Assembly: GCA_016926155.1 (NCBI GenBank)
Contig: JAFGPC010000051.1
Span: 1-64,000 of the forward strand
From: Sedimentisphaerales bacterium
Lineage (GTDB): Bacteria; Planctomycetota; Phycisphaerae; Sedimentisphaerales; Anaerohalosphaeraceae
DNA: 64,000 bases
Direction of reading: 5' to 3'
Positions 53,282-61,971 of this stretch are shown one piece after another. The position numbers were made by a program, and so were the translations under genes. Each line of letters opens with the position of its first letter. Position 1 is the first letter of the stretch. Below the pieces are notes generated by a model, which saw only the letters and a program-made list of their open reading frames with translations, was not told the DNA's origin and ran no database searches.

Positions 53282-53800
53282 TATACAGTCTCCTATTTCC
53301 ATGATTATAGATTCGATTCGCAATCCAACGGTGTACATAAAAGGAATGTGACTATAGTGGGTTCGAAAGCCACTGTCAATGCCAAAAACCGATTTCTCCC
53401 GGGGAAAACTATTGTTCTGTAACGGAAATAAAACCAGGGGGAATCCCCCAAAAACAAGACATCTAAAGCCTTGTATTTTGGTAAAATGGGTAGACCTTCC
53501 AGCATATCGTCCCATAAGCCTGTTTTTTTACTTTGGCTTGAATAGAATCTTATCTGTCAGGCCATCTAGATGCCCTTCAAAACATTCTCATTACAGGATT
53601 TATCGGAAGTAAAACGGCGGAGGATATCCCTCAATTCAAGTTGAGAAAGCATTCCAATTTCACAAAGGAAACAGACGATACAAATACGTTACATTTCCTG
53701 AGATTTTGGGAACGAAAATGTATAGCGTCATGAATAATGGGGGTATAAGACGACAAGGCCAAGTTTGTGGAAACAGGCCGTTCTCATCCGGAACACTCAG
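53282..53800. other. Gene-free stretch between divergent ppdK and a sensor kinase
   Basis: About 520 bp. A hairpin GGGGGAATCCCCC lies near 53438 followed by five A, and CTCAATTCAAGTTGAG near 53630 is a second weak stem. I see no RNA gene, repeat or convincing promoter hexamers. It presumably holds the two divergent promoters. Confidence 0.35.
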
Positions 53801-56668
53801 ATGAATAGAGGGCAAAACAGATACTTGTCATGTCTTTCACGGGATCCCCGTCCCAAAGGGACGGGCCGAATCTTGTTGTGGCTGTTTCCCTCCACTCTGC
53901 TCTTTGTATTCCTGATTCCGCTTACCGTGCGATCAAGCCTGATAGAACATGGCCGTATATGTCTTATGAAAGAAGTCCATACCCAGGCCGAGGAAATCGA
54001 TGGTTATCTGCACAATCATTCTGTCCTCGGGACGGTCCGTACATTAGGCATGGCCAGTGATAATATCATGGAATGTCTTCGTGGAAATCTTTCCTGTGAA
54101 GATCAATTCCTGACGGATGAATTGGAACGAATTCGTCAAAGCTGTGAAGCGGCGATTGTCTATGTCATGGATACGGATGGATTAGTGGTAGCCTCAACTA
54201 CATACGGACCGGATAATTCAGAGACATTAAGAGGCAACAATTACAGCTTTCGTCCCTATTTCACTCAGGCTCTTCAAGGACATGATGTTGTATATCCCGC
54301 TCTAGGAATCACCACGAATAAACGAGGGATCTATTATTCTTCTCCGGTATATTGTATCTGTTCGGGGGATTGTTTTAACAAAATTATTGGAGTTACTGTT
54401 GTTAAAATACCCTTGGAGAAGGTGGATTCTATCCTGGCAGCTACGGATCATCCTGCTGTGCTGGTGTCTCCTTTAGGAAATGTGTTTTCCGCCTCGGATC
54501 CGGATTGGATTTTCAAACAGGTGTTTTCCGCTTTCTCTGAGGTTTCCGGAACGTTGCCAAACAATCCCATGGATTTCAATGATCCGTTACCTCTTGGCTT
54601 TGACCTGAACCAAACCCGGCTATTCATAAAGGACCGGGAACACATGGTTGAGCGAATGGATCTGCATCTGGCCGATGAAACTGGCCCGTGGAAGTTATTT
54701 GTCCTGGCGCCAACGGCAGATTATTATTCGGCCTGGGACCTTTGCCTGCCGGGTTTGGCGGTATTGCTGCTTCATGTTTTCATTGCGTTTGTGTGGATTT
54801 ACAAAAAGAGCACCGGACAGGCTCAGTGTGCCTTACGGGAAAGGGAACAGTGGTATCGTGTGCTGTTTGAATCTTCGGACAATGCCACATTTATCATGTC
54901 GCAGAACAAATTTATCGAGTGTAATGAACGGACATTGGATATTTTCGGCGTTACACGAGAACAGATTCTAGGATATGGCCCGGGGCGGTTCAGTCCTGAA
55001 TTTCAGCCCAATGGAATCCGTTCCAGTGAGATGGCGGCTCATTATCTTTCTCGGGCGACTGATGGCGAAAGACTTCGTTTTGAATGGCGTCATACTCGTC
55101 TGGATGGAAATGAATTTGATGCGGAAGTGACTTTGAATCGTGTTGATCTATCCGGAAAGATTTTTATACAGGCTGCTGTTCGCAACATCACGGATCAAAA
55201 GAAGGCCGAACAAATTCGACTCGAACATAGCCGGCACCTGAAACAAATTATTAACGCCAGTCCGGTGCCCACTCTGGTTCTTGATAAAAATCATCGTGTT
55301 ACCCATTGGAATAAGGCCATCATGAATCTGACTGGAATTCCTGTAGGGGAGATTGTGGGTACGGATCAGCACTGGGCGGCGTTCTATCGACAATCGCGTC
55401 CCATTCTGGCGGATTTGATTCTGAACGAGACCAGTGAGAAAGATATTTCCAATATTTACGGAGAGCAACTGCGTGTTTCATCCATTGCAGAAGGCGCTTA
55501 TGAGACGGAGGCTTTTTTCCCGGATATGGGATCCAAAGGGCGATGGTTGTTTTTCACTGCTGTCCCTTTGAAGGATATGGAAGGCCAAATCATCGGCGCG
55601 ATTGAAATGCTGCAGGACATTACCGATCGCAAACATTATGAAGAAGACCTTCATCGGGCCAAAGAAGATGTAGCCGACGCATGGGCTCATACCGAGGCCG
55701 TGAATCGTAAACTGGAACTGGCGGCCGAGCAATCCAGAATCATGGCGAAAGAAGCGATCCAGGCCAGTAAATCCAAGAGCGAATTCCTGGCCAATATGAG
55801 TCATGAGATTCGTACGCCCATGAACGCTATCATCGGTTTCAGCGATGTACTTGCGGAAGAAGATCTAAACGAAGATCAGAGACAGTATGTCGAAACGATT
55901 CGTAACTCAGGCGAACACCTGCTTGGGATTATTAACGACATTCTCGACTTTTCCAAGATTGAGGCCGGCAAGCTCGAAACAGAAATCATGGAATGTTCAC
56001 TTTGGAGTCTGATCGATCAGGCAGAATCTCTTATCCGCTCGGCCGCCGAGGCCAAAGGGTTGGAATTTCATGTCCATCGTGCATCGGATCTTCCTGCGCA
56101 GATATGGACCGATCCGGCAAGGGTGCGACAATGTCTTGTCAATCTTCTTGGCAATGCGGTCAAATTTACCGAACAAGGCAGTGTGTCTCTGGATGTACAG
56201 ATGGAACGAACCGAGAAGGTGTCGTTCCTTCGATTTGACGTTAAAGATACTGGAGTCGGCATCGCAGAAGATAAGCTGTCCGGCATCTTCGAGGCATTTT
56301 CACAGGCCGATACAAGCCATTCCCGCCAGTTTGGAGGAACCGGGCTTGGATTAACAATCACCCGTCAACTGGCGCAATTGCTGGGGGGATCGGTTTCGGT
56401 GGAAAGTCATGTGGGAGAGGGGACGACATTCACCCTGCGTATTCCAACCAATGCCGGTCTTGACAAACCATCGTTTCCACAGGCCGACAGCGAATGCGGC
56501 GACGATTTATGCGCGGTCCGAATCCAGGTGGAAGAATTGACGCGGGTGTTTGACAGCGTTTCTCATGCACAAACGGACGGATCACCCGCCCAAGATCCGT
56601 GTCCCGTTTCATCCGAAGAAAATCGTTCAAAAGAAACCTCCGATGCAGGGTTAAATCAGGCTACGTAA
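53801..56668 (+). CDS. Membrane sensor histidine kinase with dCache and two PAS domains
   Basis: The 955-aa protein is a signal-transducing kinase. A first membrane helix (about 22-45) is followed by a dCache-like extracytoplasmic sensor (about 50-310, with VYVMDTDGLVVAS and GITTNKRGIYYSSPVY), a second helix (about 315-340), two PAS domains (about 355-470 and 480-600), a short coiled coil, HisKA with phosphoacceptor H668 in FLANMSHEIRTPMNAIIGF, and HATPase_c (N box CLVNLLGNAVKF, G2 GGTGLGLTITRQL). There is no receiver or HPt domain, and no response regulator is adjacent. ATG 53801 is a tentative start; TTG 53765 is in frame upstream. Its 3' end overlaps the convergent CDP-alcohol gene by 8 nt. 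Confidence 0.88.
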   Translation: MNRGQNRYLSCLSRDPRPKGTGRILLWLFPSTLLFVFLIPLTVRSSLIEHGRICLMKEVHTQAEEIDGYLHNHSVLGTVRTLGMASDNIMECLRGNLSCEDQFLTDELERIRQSCEAAIVYVMDTDGLVVASTTYGPDNSETLRGNNYSFRPYFTQALQGHDVVYPALGITTNKRGIYYSSPVYCICSGDCFNKIIGVTVVKIPLEKVDSILAATDHPAVLVSPLGNVFSASDPDWIFKQVFSAFSEVSGTLPNNPMDFNDPLPLGFDLNQTRLFIKDREHMVERMDLHLADETGPWKLFVLAPTADYYSAWDLCLPGLAVLLLHVFIAFVWIYKKSTGQAQCALREREQWYRVLFESSDNATFIMSQNKFIECNERTLDIFGVTREQILGYGPGRFSPEFQPNGIRSSEMAAHYLSRATDGERLRFEWRHTRLDGNEFDAEVTLNRVDLSGKIFIQAAVRNITDQKKAEQIRLEHSRHLKQIINASPVPTLVLDKNHRVTHWNKAIMNLTGIPVGEIVGTDQHWAAFYRQSRPILADLILNETSEKDISNIYGEQLRVSSIAEGAYETEAFFPDMGSKGRWLFFTAVPLKDMEGQIIGAIEMLQDITDRKHYEEDLHRAKEDVADAWAHTEAVNRKLELAAEQSRIMAKEAIQASKSKSEFLANMSHEIRTPMNAIIGFSDVLAEEDLNEDQRQYVETIRNSGEHLLGIINDILDFSKIEAGKLETEIMECSLWSLIDQAESLIRSAAEAKGLEFHVHRASDLPAQIWTDPARVRQCLVNLLGNAVKFTEQGSVSLDVQMERTEKVSFLRFDVKDTGVGIAEDKLSGIFEAFSQADTSHSRQFGGTGLGLTITRQLAQLLGGSVSVESHVGEGTTFTLRIPTNAGLDKPSFPQADSECGDDLCAVRIQVEELTRVFDSVSHAQTDGSPAQDPCPVSSEENRSKETSDAGLNQAT

Positions 56669-57365
56669 CCGGTTTTTCTTCGGAGTGCAGGCGAGCCTGT
56701 TTATCCGCCATGTCCTGCTTCCAGATATACTTCTGAGTGCGAAACACAACAAAGCACAGAAAGCCAACAGATACGGCGAACACATAGGGCAGCAGCGGCA
56801 GGATCCATGCGGTTCCAAAGAAGATCAATACGGCATTGAACACGATAAATCCAATCCGCATTTCGGTCGGGCCAGTGCCCAGATAGGTGATCTTAAACTG
56901 TCCCGTGGCTCCGAACGACAGGAAAGAACTGACCATGAATATGCCGAATATCGGGATCAGGAAATACACGATCTGTTTATCGCGAACCTCATTGAGCAGG
57001 AATGAATACCCTACCAAAAGAGCGCTCATGAAGACAAAATCCAGCAGATGATCCATGTAGAAGCCCCATTTGGGAATGCCAAAATCGCGATAACGGCCCA
57101 GGGAACCGTCGAAGCAGTCGGTGAACCATTGCAGGAACAGCATGGCAGACGAACCCCAGAGCCAGTGGAGGTTTTGGGTGCGCCCGGCCAGATAGCCGAA
57201 AGCTACGACGCCGATTGACCAGGGCAGTGTCAAAAGTGTCAGGTGCCAGCCCTCGATCCAGCGTGGAAATCGAGGAGTCCAATAGTCAATTAACCTTTTT
57301 TCCAAAGGCGCCAGAAGTGTGGTCATGGGAAGTTTTCTATCGCCGGTAAATTTCGCATCGGCCAT
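56661..57365 (-). CDS. CDP-alcohol phosphatidyltransferase-family protein
   Basis: The 234-aa membrane protein has about six helices and the family motif in a modified form: TDCFDGSLGRYRDFG then WGFYMDHLLD. The usual D-x2-D-G-x2-A-R-x8-G-x3-D-x3-D has Gly instead of Ala and nine instead of eight spacer residues; all Asp ligands are kept. Such enzymes join a CDP-lipid with an alcohol head group such as inositol phosphate, glycerol phosphate or serine. The head group is not evident. It follows the scramblase-like gene by 32 nt on the same strand. Confidence 0.85.
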   Translation of the reverse strand: MADAKFTGDRKLPMTTLLAPLEKRLIDYWTPRFPRWIEGWHLTLLTLPWSIGVVAFGYLAGRTQNLHWLWGSSAMLFLQWFTDCFDGSLGRYRDFGIPKWGFYMDHLLDFVFMSALLVGYSFLLNEVRDKQIVYFLIPIFGIFMVSSFLSFGATGQFKITYLGTGPTEMRIGFIVFNAVLIFFGTAWILPLLPYVFAVSVGFLCFVVFRTQKYIWKQDMADKQARLHSEEKPVT

Positions 57366-57397
57366 GGTGCGTTTACTCCTTCGAAATCAGGGACTTG

Positions 57398-58003
57398 TCA
57401 GCGATTGTCATTGACGTTTTCGAAGTACATGAAATCAATCAGGAAGACGGCTCCCAGAAACAGGGCCTTGACCCGCGCGGGCCAGTCGGAAGGCCATTCC
57501 ACGCCAAAGTTGTCGGCATCTGTGAACATCTCTTTACCCACGCCGGACCATCGTTTGGTGATTTTACCAAACAGTTCTTCACCGCGTCGGATTTCGAACG
57601 TCCAGGGATGCAGCAACGGCCCTAAAAGCTCATAGATCATCTGCCCCTGGTCATTTATCACATCATATCGCCGACGCAGGATCGAGAAACGCCGCTTGAT
57701 GGCGCCCAATGTATGTCCCTCTGCATCGCGCACCTCTACCTCGTGGAAGTAGAACCGAAACGGCCGATGAATCCGAAACACGGGCTGCTGGTTGAGTCTC
57801 ATGAGGACAATTTCAAACGGTCGAAGCGCCTTGAGGAACGACCGCACCAGAAACGATCCACCTTCTTCCATGGCCAGATACAGCTCCTGGCCGAATTCAT
57901 CGAGCACGACATATTTATTCCGTGTTTCGAAACCGGACAGGATCTCCCCCCACTCCTTGTGCTGGCTGACGATCAGACCGCGAACCTGCTCCAAGCCCTG
58001 CAT
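57398..58003 (-). CDS. Phospholipid scramblase/LURP1-like protein
   Basis: The 201-aa product matches the tubby-like LURP-one/scramblase fold: KYVVLDEFGQELYLAMEEGG, then FEIVLMRLNQQPVFRIHRPF, a central RRFSILRRRYDVIND and a C-terminal hydrophobic helix (KALFLGAVFLIDFMYFE). ATG 58003 is chosen because AAAGGA lies 8 nt upstream; the longer frame does not look coding. The bacterial proteins have no proven function. Its position before a CDP-alcohol phosphatidyltransferase gene suggests membrane-lipid work. Confidence 0.8.
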   Translation of the reverse strand: MQGLEQVRGLIVSQHKEWGEILSGFETRNKYVVLDEFGQELYLAMEEGGSFLVRSFLKALRPFEIVLMRLNQQPVFRIHRPFRFYFHEVEVRDAEGHTLGAIKRRFSILRRRYDVINDQGQMIYELLGPLLHPWTFEIRRGEELFGKITKRWSGVGKEMFTDADNFGVEWPSDWPARVKALFLGAVFLIDFMYFENVNDNR

Positions 58004-58120
58004 AGACGTATCCTTTCGAGACTTTCTGATCCCATGATACACACCACAAAATGGCATTGTATCGAGGACGGCAAAGCTGTGCACGTTTTTTTCAAGACAC
58101 ACGTTGCAAAAACAGATTGT

Positions 58121-58876
58121 CTAGAGCTCAATGACGGTGATTTCGGGTCGACAGAAAAACCGCACACGAGGTCCGAATGTACCCAGGCCGGGATTGACAT
58201 ACAACGGCCCGGCTGGTGTATGGAACAGACCTTTATCATAAGAACCGGTTCGATAGGGCACATGCAAGGCGCCGATGAACGGGAGTCGCACCTGCCCACC
58301 GTGAGAGTGACCGGCAAGTACAAGGTCAAACCGACGGCCTTGAACCTGATCGACACAATCCGGATAGTGACAAAGCAGAATCCGTTTGCCGCCGCCGATC
58401 ACAGGAGGGATCTTCTGGTTTTGTCCTGACAAACCAAGCAACGTCACCTTTCCGTCTGCAATCGTGATCTCTTCGTCGGTCAGCCAGTCTCCACCGGTGG
58501 AACGCAGAGCGGTTTCGATTTCTACAAATGAGGAGTGACTCCAGAAATCGTGATTGCCGGGCACACCGTATACAGGGACCTTGATCTGTCGTAGGTAGGA
58601 CAGTGTTTCAGACAGATACGTACTATCCTCCACTAGATCACCAGTAAAACATACAAACTCAGGTTGGAGAGTATTGATTTTACTTATGATCCCGGCAAGG
58701 TATTTCCTGTCTCCCTCGTGATGGATGTCGCTGATATGCACCAGACGCACGGACGATGGAGCATTGAGCCGGAGATGTTCAATCTTGATCCATGTCGGTT
58801 CGATCAGACAACTGTTGATGAGAACCGAAAGTCCGACGAGAACGAGCAAACCGAGAAATATCTTGAGTTTACGCAT
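58121..58876 (-). CDS. Calcineurin-like metallophosphoesterase, YkuE type
   Basis: The 251-aa product has an N-terminal signal anchor (residues 4-23), then the binuclear metal site in HISDIHHEGD, FTGDLVED, GVPGNHDFW, CHYPD and LAGHSHGGQVRLP. The layout is that of YkuE-type phosphoesterases, which act on lipid phosphates or UDP-diacylglucosamine (LpxG relatives). The ATG 58876 overlaps the upstream stop codon in TAATG, giving coupling with the split-barrel gene. The substrate is unknown. Confidence 0.9.
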   Translation of the reverse strand: MRKLKIFLGLLVLVGLSVLINSCLIEPTWIKIEHLRLNAPSSVRLVHISDIHHEGDRKYLAGIISKINTLQPEFVCFTGDLVEDSTYLSETLSYLRQIKVPVYGVPGNHDFWSHSSFVEIETALRSTGGDWLTDEEITIADGKVTLLGLSGQNQKIPPVIGGGKRILLCHYPDCVDQVQGRRFDLVLAGHSHGGQVRLPFIGALHVPYRTGSYDKGLFHTPAGPLYVNPGLGTFGPRVRFFCRPEITVIEL

Positions 58877-59292
58877 TACAGGTTGATATATTCCTTGGCC
58901 TCGTTGCTGGTCTCCATGGTCCAGACGCAGGCCCGAGCCTCCTTGAACGTAAACACCGCCATGCCCTCATAGCCTACCTGGTCGATCCAGGACTGGAGAA
59001 ATGTGAACTTCTCGACGATCGCCTTCTTCAGATCCAGGTCGTCAATCTCTTCCGCGGTCGCTTCGATGCGGACCTGGGTTTCCTTTCCGCCGTCCATGTA
59101 GCACAGTTCCAACGCCGGATTATTTATAATCTGCAGATACACTTCCTTGCTCTTGCCCGTGCAGAAGATGATCCCCCGATCGTCGGTAAAACAGGTCAGC
59201 ATATTGCGCACACGAGGCCGGGTTCCGTCCATGGTCGCCAGGGCGAATATCGGATTATCGTTAATCAATTGCATGATCTGGTCTTTGGTCAT
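58876..59292 (-). CDS. Pyridoxamine 5'-phosphate oxidase-like flavoprotein
   Basis: The 138-aa product has the FMN-binding split barrel: NPIFALATMDGTRPRVRNML, the strand GIIFCTGKSKEVYLQII and NPALELCYMDGGKETQVRI. It resembles the COG3467/PNPOx-like group that reduces small molecules or binds flavin. ATG 59292 has AAAGGAG 7 nt upstream; the longer frame has no ribosome binding site. It is coupled to the downstream phosphoesterase gene by TAATG and is unrelated in sequence to the split-barrel protein at 13 kb beyond the fold. Confidence 0.85.
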   Translation of the reverse strand: MTKDQIMQLINDNPIFALATMDGTRPRVRNMLTCFTDDRGIIFCTGKSKEVYLQIINNPALELCYMDGGKETQVRIEATAEEIDDLDLKKAIVEKFTFLQSWIDQVGYEGMAVFTFKEARACVWTMETSNEAKEYINL

Positions 59293-59519
59293 CGAATGCT
59301 CCTTTTCAGCTTGGTTTCGGTTTTCTCCCGTTCTATACATGCCCACAGATATCCTCCGTTGCTCCATCGGTCAAGGCAATTCCCGGATTGTTCTTCTTTT
59401 ATCCGGGCAGGGAAAGCCATGTTCTTTGCGGTTGCCGCAGGCTTTGGTTTGTGGTATTTTGGACGTTGGCAGAAGGCATGAAAATCGAAGAACTCAATCC
59501 ATTCATCGGAGGCAAGATC

Positions 59520-60992
59520 ATGGGCAAGGGACGATGTGCAGCGCATTGTGATTGCGGATTGAATCGCAGGACTTTCCTGGCCGGTTCCGCGGCTTCGATA
59601 GCGGGTGTGACGCTGCTGAGCGGATGTAATCAATGGGCCGGCTCGGCAAAGACCGAAAAGATCGCTCCCTGCGGACCGGCCAGCCGATATACTCCGACAA
59701 TCAAGGCGGCCTTTGTGCGTCGTCAGGAGGAATACGGCATGTGGTGGCCCGGTGCGGTCTACGATGGACAGGCCGCCCGGGACAAATACACCGCCGCGAT
59801 GCAGGAGACTGCCCGCGGGCTTGGGGCCCGGCTGGACCTGCGACAAGAGCCCATCTTCAGCCCTGCCGAGGCGGATGCCTGGATCGCCGAAGCCAAAGGC
59901 CAAAAGGTGGACGGCCTGCTCGTGGTCCTGCTGGATCGGCAGAAACATGCCTGGCCCACCGCGCAAAAAGCCGCCAACAGCGGGGTCCCCACGGTAATCT
60001 TTTCACCGCTGGGAAGTTCGTTTACCACAAACACGGTCAATCTGGCCGACCAACCAGGCTGTGTGATCTATTGCACCGTCGACGATTTCTCTCAGGCGGC
60101 ATACGGTATGAAGATGCTTTGTGTCGGGGCGAAGATGAAGCAGACACGCTGCGTTGTGATCAAGGGCAATCAAAAGGCTGAGAGCACCTTGCCCGATCTG
60201 GGGATTCAGTTGCGGACGATCCCGGCGAACACATTCCTGCAGGACTACGAGGCGATGGGCACGCCTGAGGAAGTGGTCGCCATGGCCGATGAGTATATGC
60301 GGCTGGCGCGGGACCGGCGGCTGGCGACCCGGCAGGATGTGATCAATGGCATCAAGAGCTATTGCGTGGCCCGCGATATCCTGCGCCGCGAGCAGGCCGA
60401 TGCGATCACGATGGATTGCCTGGGGGCGCTGGGAAAGAGCACGGTTTCGCTGCCCTGCATCGCATGGTCGCGGATGAACGACGACGGGATCCCTGCGGCC
60501 TGTGAAGCGGACCTGGGAGCGGTCGCCTCGCATGTCGTGGTGCAGTACCTGTTCGACCGTCCGGGCTTTCAGCAGGATCCGGTGCCCGATACGCAAATGG
60601 ATGCGGTGATCGGAGCCCATTGCAGTTGTCCGACCCGCCTGGCCGGCTTTGACAAAAAGCCCGAACCGTTTGAGTTGATTCATCACCACGGCAACCGCGA
60701 TGCCGTGCCGCGCACCCTGTGGAAAGAGGGACAGCGGATTACCTGTCTGGATGTACTGCTCGGTGACGGCAGGGAGAGAAAGACTGAACTGCTCATCAGC
60801 GAAGGGACCGTGATCGATAATATCTCCGTGCCGCCTGCGGGCGGATGTGTGGTCTCGGTTCGGGCCAAATTCGACGGCGGACAGGATGTCCTGACCTTCC
60901 CCGGCTTCCACCAGTTGTTTTTCTACGGCGAGTTTGGCAATCAACTTAAAGATTTTGCACAGCTTTTCAACCTGACCGCTACGGTCGTGTAA
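59520..60992 (+). CDS. Tat-exported lipoprotein with fucose/arabinose isomerase-like fold
   Basis: The 490-aa product has a twin-arginine signal with lipobox (LNRRTFLAGSAASIAGVTLL, then SGC) at residues 13-36, so it is probably folded, cofactor-loaded, and anchored outside the inner membrane. The rest matches the L-fucose/L-arabinose isomerase-like family: KVDGLLVVLLDRQKHAWPTA, NSGVPTVIFSPLGSSF, a central FLQDYEAMGTPEEVV and AITMDCLGALGKS. ATG 59520 (GGAGG 7 nt upstream) is preferred over ATG 59478. An exported sugar isomerase fold is unusual; binding or non-isomerase activity is possible. It precedes a GH16 gene by 23 nt, which suggests sugar handling. Confidence 0.85.
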   Translation: MGKGRCAAHCDCGLNRRTFLAGSAASIAGVTLLSGCNQWAGSAKTEKIAPCGPASRYTPTIKAAFVRRQEEYGMWWPGAVYDGQAARDKYTAAMQETARGLGARLDLRQEPIFSPAEADAWIAEAKGQKVDGLLVVLLDRQKHAWPTAQKAANSGVPTVIFSPLGSSFTTNTVNLADQPGCVIYCTVDDFSQAAYGMKMLCVGAKMKQTRCVVIKGNQKAESTLPDLGIQLRTIPANTFLQDYEAMGTPEEVVAMADEYMRLARDRRLATRQDVINGIKSYCVARDILRREQADAITMDCLGALGKSTVSLPCIAWSRMNDDGIPAACEADLGAVASHVVVQYLFDRPGFQQDPVPDTQMDAVIGAHCSCPTRLAGFDKKPEPFELIHHHGNRDAVPRTLWKEGQRITCLDVLLGDGRERKTELLISEGTVIDNISVPPAGGCVVSVRAKFDGGQDVLTFPGFHQLFFYGEFGNQLKDFAQLFNLTATVV

Positions 60993-61015
60993 TGGAGATA
61001 AAAGGGAAACGTATC

Positions 61016-61873
61016 ATGCGACGTGGTTTTGTATATCTTATTGTCTTTGTCGGTGTCTTGGTTGGCTGTAATTTTACAGGAGCGCAGACCGAGGATGGGT
61101 ATGTGCTGGTCTGGGCGGATGAATTCAACAAGCCGGGGGCGCCGGACCCGAACAACTGGGTCTATGAGCGGGGCTTCGTGCGCAACGAGGAGCTGCAGTG
61201 GTATCAGCCGGACAATGCCCGCTGTGAGAACGGCCTGCTGATCATCGAAGGACGGCGGCAGCGTGTGCCCAATCCCCGATATACGCCCGACAGCCGCGAC
61301 TGGAAACGCAGCCGCCAATATGCCGAGTACACCTCCACCTGCATGAAGACGGTGGGCAAGCATTCCTGGAAATACGGGCGGTTTGCCATGCGCGGGCGCA
61401 TCGACATTCGGCCCGGTCTGTGGCCGGCGTTCTGGACGCTGGGCTTTGCCCGGGGCTGGCCCGGCTGCGGCGAGATCGACATCATGGAATACTACCGTGG
61501 CAATCTGCTGGCCAATGCGTGTTGGGCCAGCGATCGAAGATGGCAGGCGGTATGGGACGATGTGCGGGTGCCCATGACCCGTTTTGGCGGTTCGGACTGG
61601 GCGAAGAAGTTTCACATCTGGCGGATGGATTGGGACCAGGACTGGATCAGGATCTATGTCGATGATACGCTGCTCAATACGGTCGATCTGAAGACGACGA
61701 TCAACAACGACCGGCAGAAGGCCAACCCCTTTCATGAGCCGCACTATATCCTCTTGAACCTGGCGATTGGCGGGACCAATGGAGGCGACCCGTCCCGTAC
61801 GGAGTTCCCCTCGCGGTTCGAGGTGGATTATGTCCGGGTGTATCAGAGGAAGGAGCATATCGACATTCGCTAG
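61016..61873 (+). CDS. GH16 family glycoside hydrolase (beta-glucanase-like lipoprotein)
   Basis: The 285-aa enzyme is a lipoprotein: MRRGFVYLIVFVGVLVGC gives a signal with lipobox LVGC at residue 18. The catalytic GH16 motif is in GCGEIDIMEYY (E-x-D-x-x-E), with substrate-cleft segments LVWADEFNKPGAPDPNNW and YGRFAMRGRIDIRPGLWPA. GH16 members cut beta-1,3, beta-1,4 or agar-type galactans; the exact substrate is unknown. ATG 61016 is chosen because AAAGGGAA precedes it and it starts the signal; ATG 60992 overlaps the previous stop. It probably shares an operon with the isomerase-like lipoprotein. Confidence 0.93.
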   Translation: MRRGFVYLIVFVGVLVGCNFTGAQTEDGYVLVWADEFNKPGAPDPNNWVYERGFVRNEELQWYQPDNARCENGLLIIEGRRQRVPNPRYTPDSRDWKRSRQYAEYTSTCMKTVGKHSWKYGRFAMRGRIDIRPGLWPAFWTLGFARGWPGCGEIDIMEYYRGNLLANACWASDRRWQAVWDDVRVPMTRFGGSDWAKKFHIWRMDWDQDWIRIYVDDTLLNTVDLKTTINNDRQKANPFHEPHYILLNLAIGGTNGGDPSRTEFPSRFEVDYVRVYQRKEHIDIR

Positions 61874-61881
61874 AATCAAGG

Positions 61882-61906
61882 ATGGGTTCAGCAATGCTGA
61901 ACCCAT
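61882..61906. repeat. Palindromic repeat 1, ATGGGTTC core
   Basis: ATGGGTTCAGC and GCTGAACCCAT pair perfectly over 11 bp around a 3-nt loop, 8 nt after the GH16 stop. The core ATGGGTTC/GAACCCAT recurs in the next repeat. It may also serve as a bidirectional terminator between convergent genes, though no U-run follows it. Confidence 0.6.
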
Positions 61907-61932
61907 GCGGATTTGAAAATACGGTTCACAGC

Positions 61933-61959
61933 ATGGGTTCGGGAAAACACCGAACCCAT
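61933..61959. repeat. Palindromic repeat 2, ATGGGTTCGG core
   Basis: ATGGGTTCGG and CCGAACCCAT pair perfectly over 10 bp around a 7-nt loop (GAAAACA), followed by CCTACC. It shares the ATGGGTTC/GAACCCAT arms with repeat 1, 26 nt away. The pair resembles REP/BIME-like dispersed palindromes. Confidence 0.6.
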
Positions 61960-61971
61960 CCTACCGACTCT

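Noticed and set aside
53435-53455. GGGGGAATCCCCC hairpin upstream of ppdK as a riboswitch or terminator
   Set aside because: Only a 5-bp stem with a 3-nt loop, no conserved aptamer features and no gene ending nearby.
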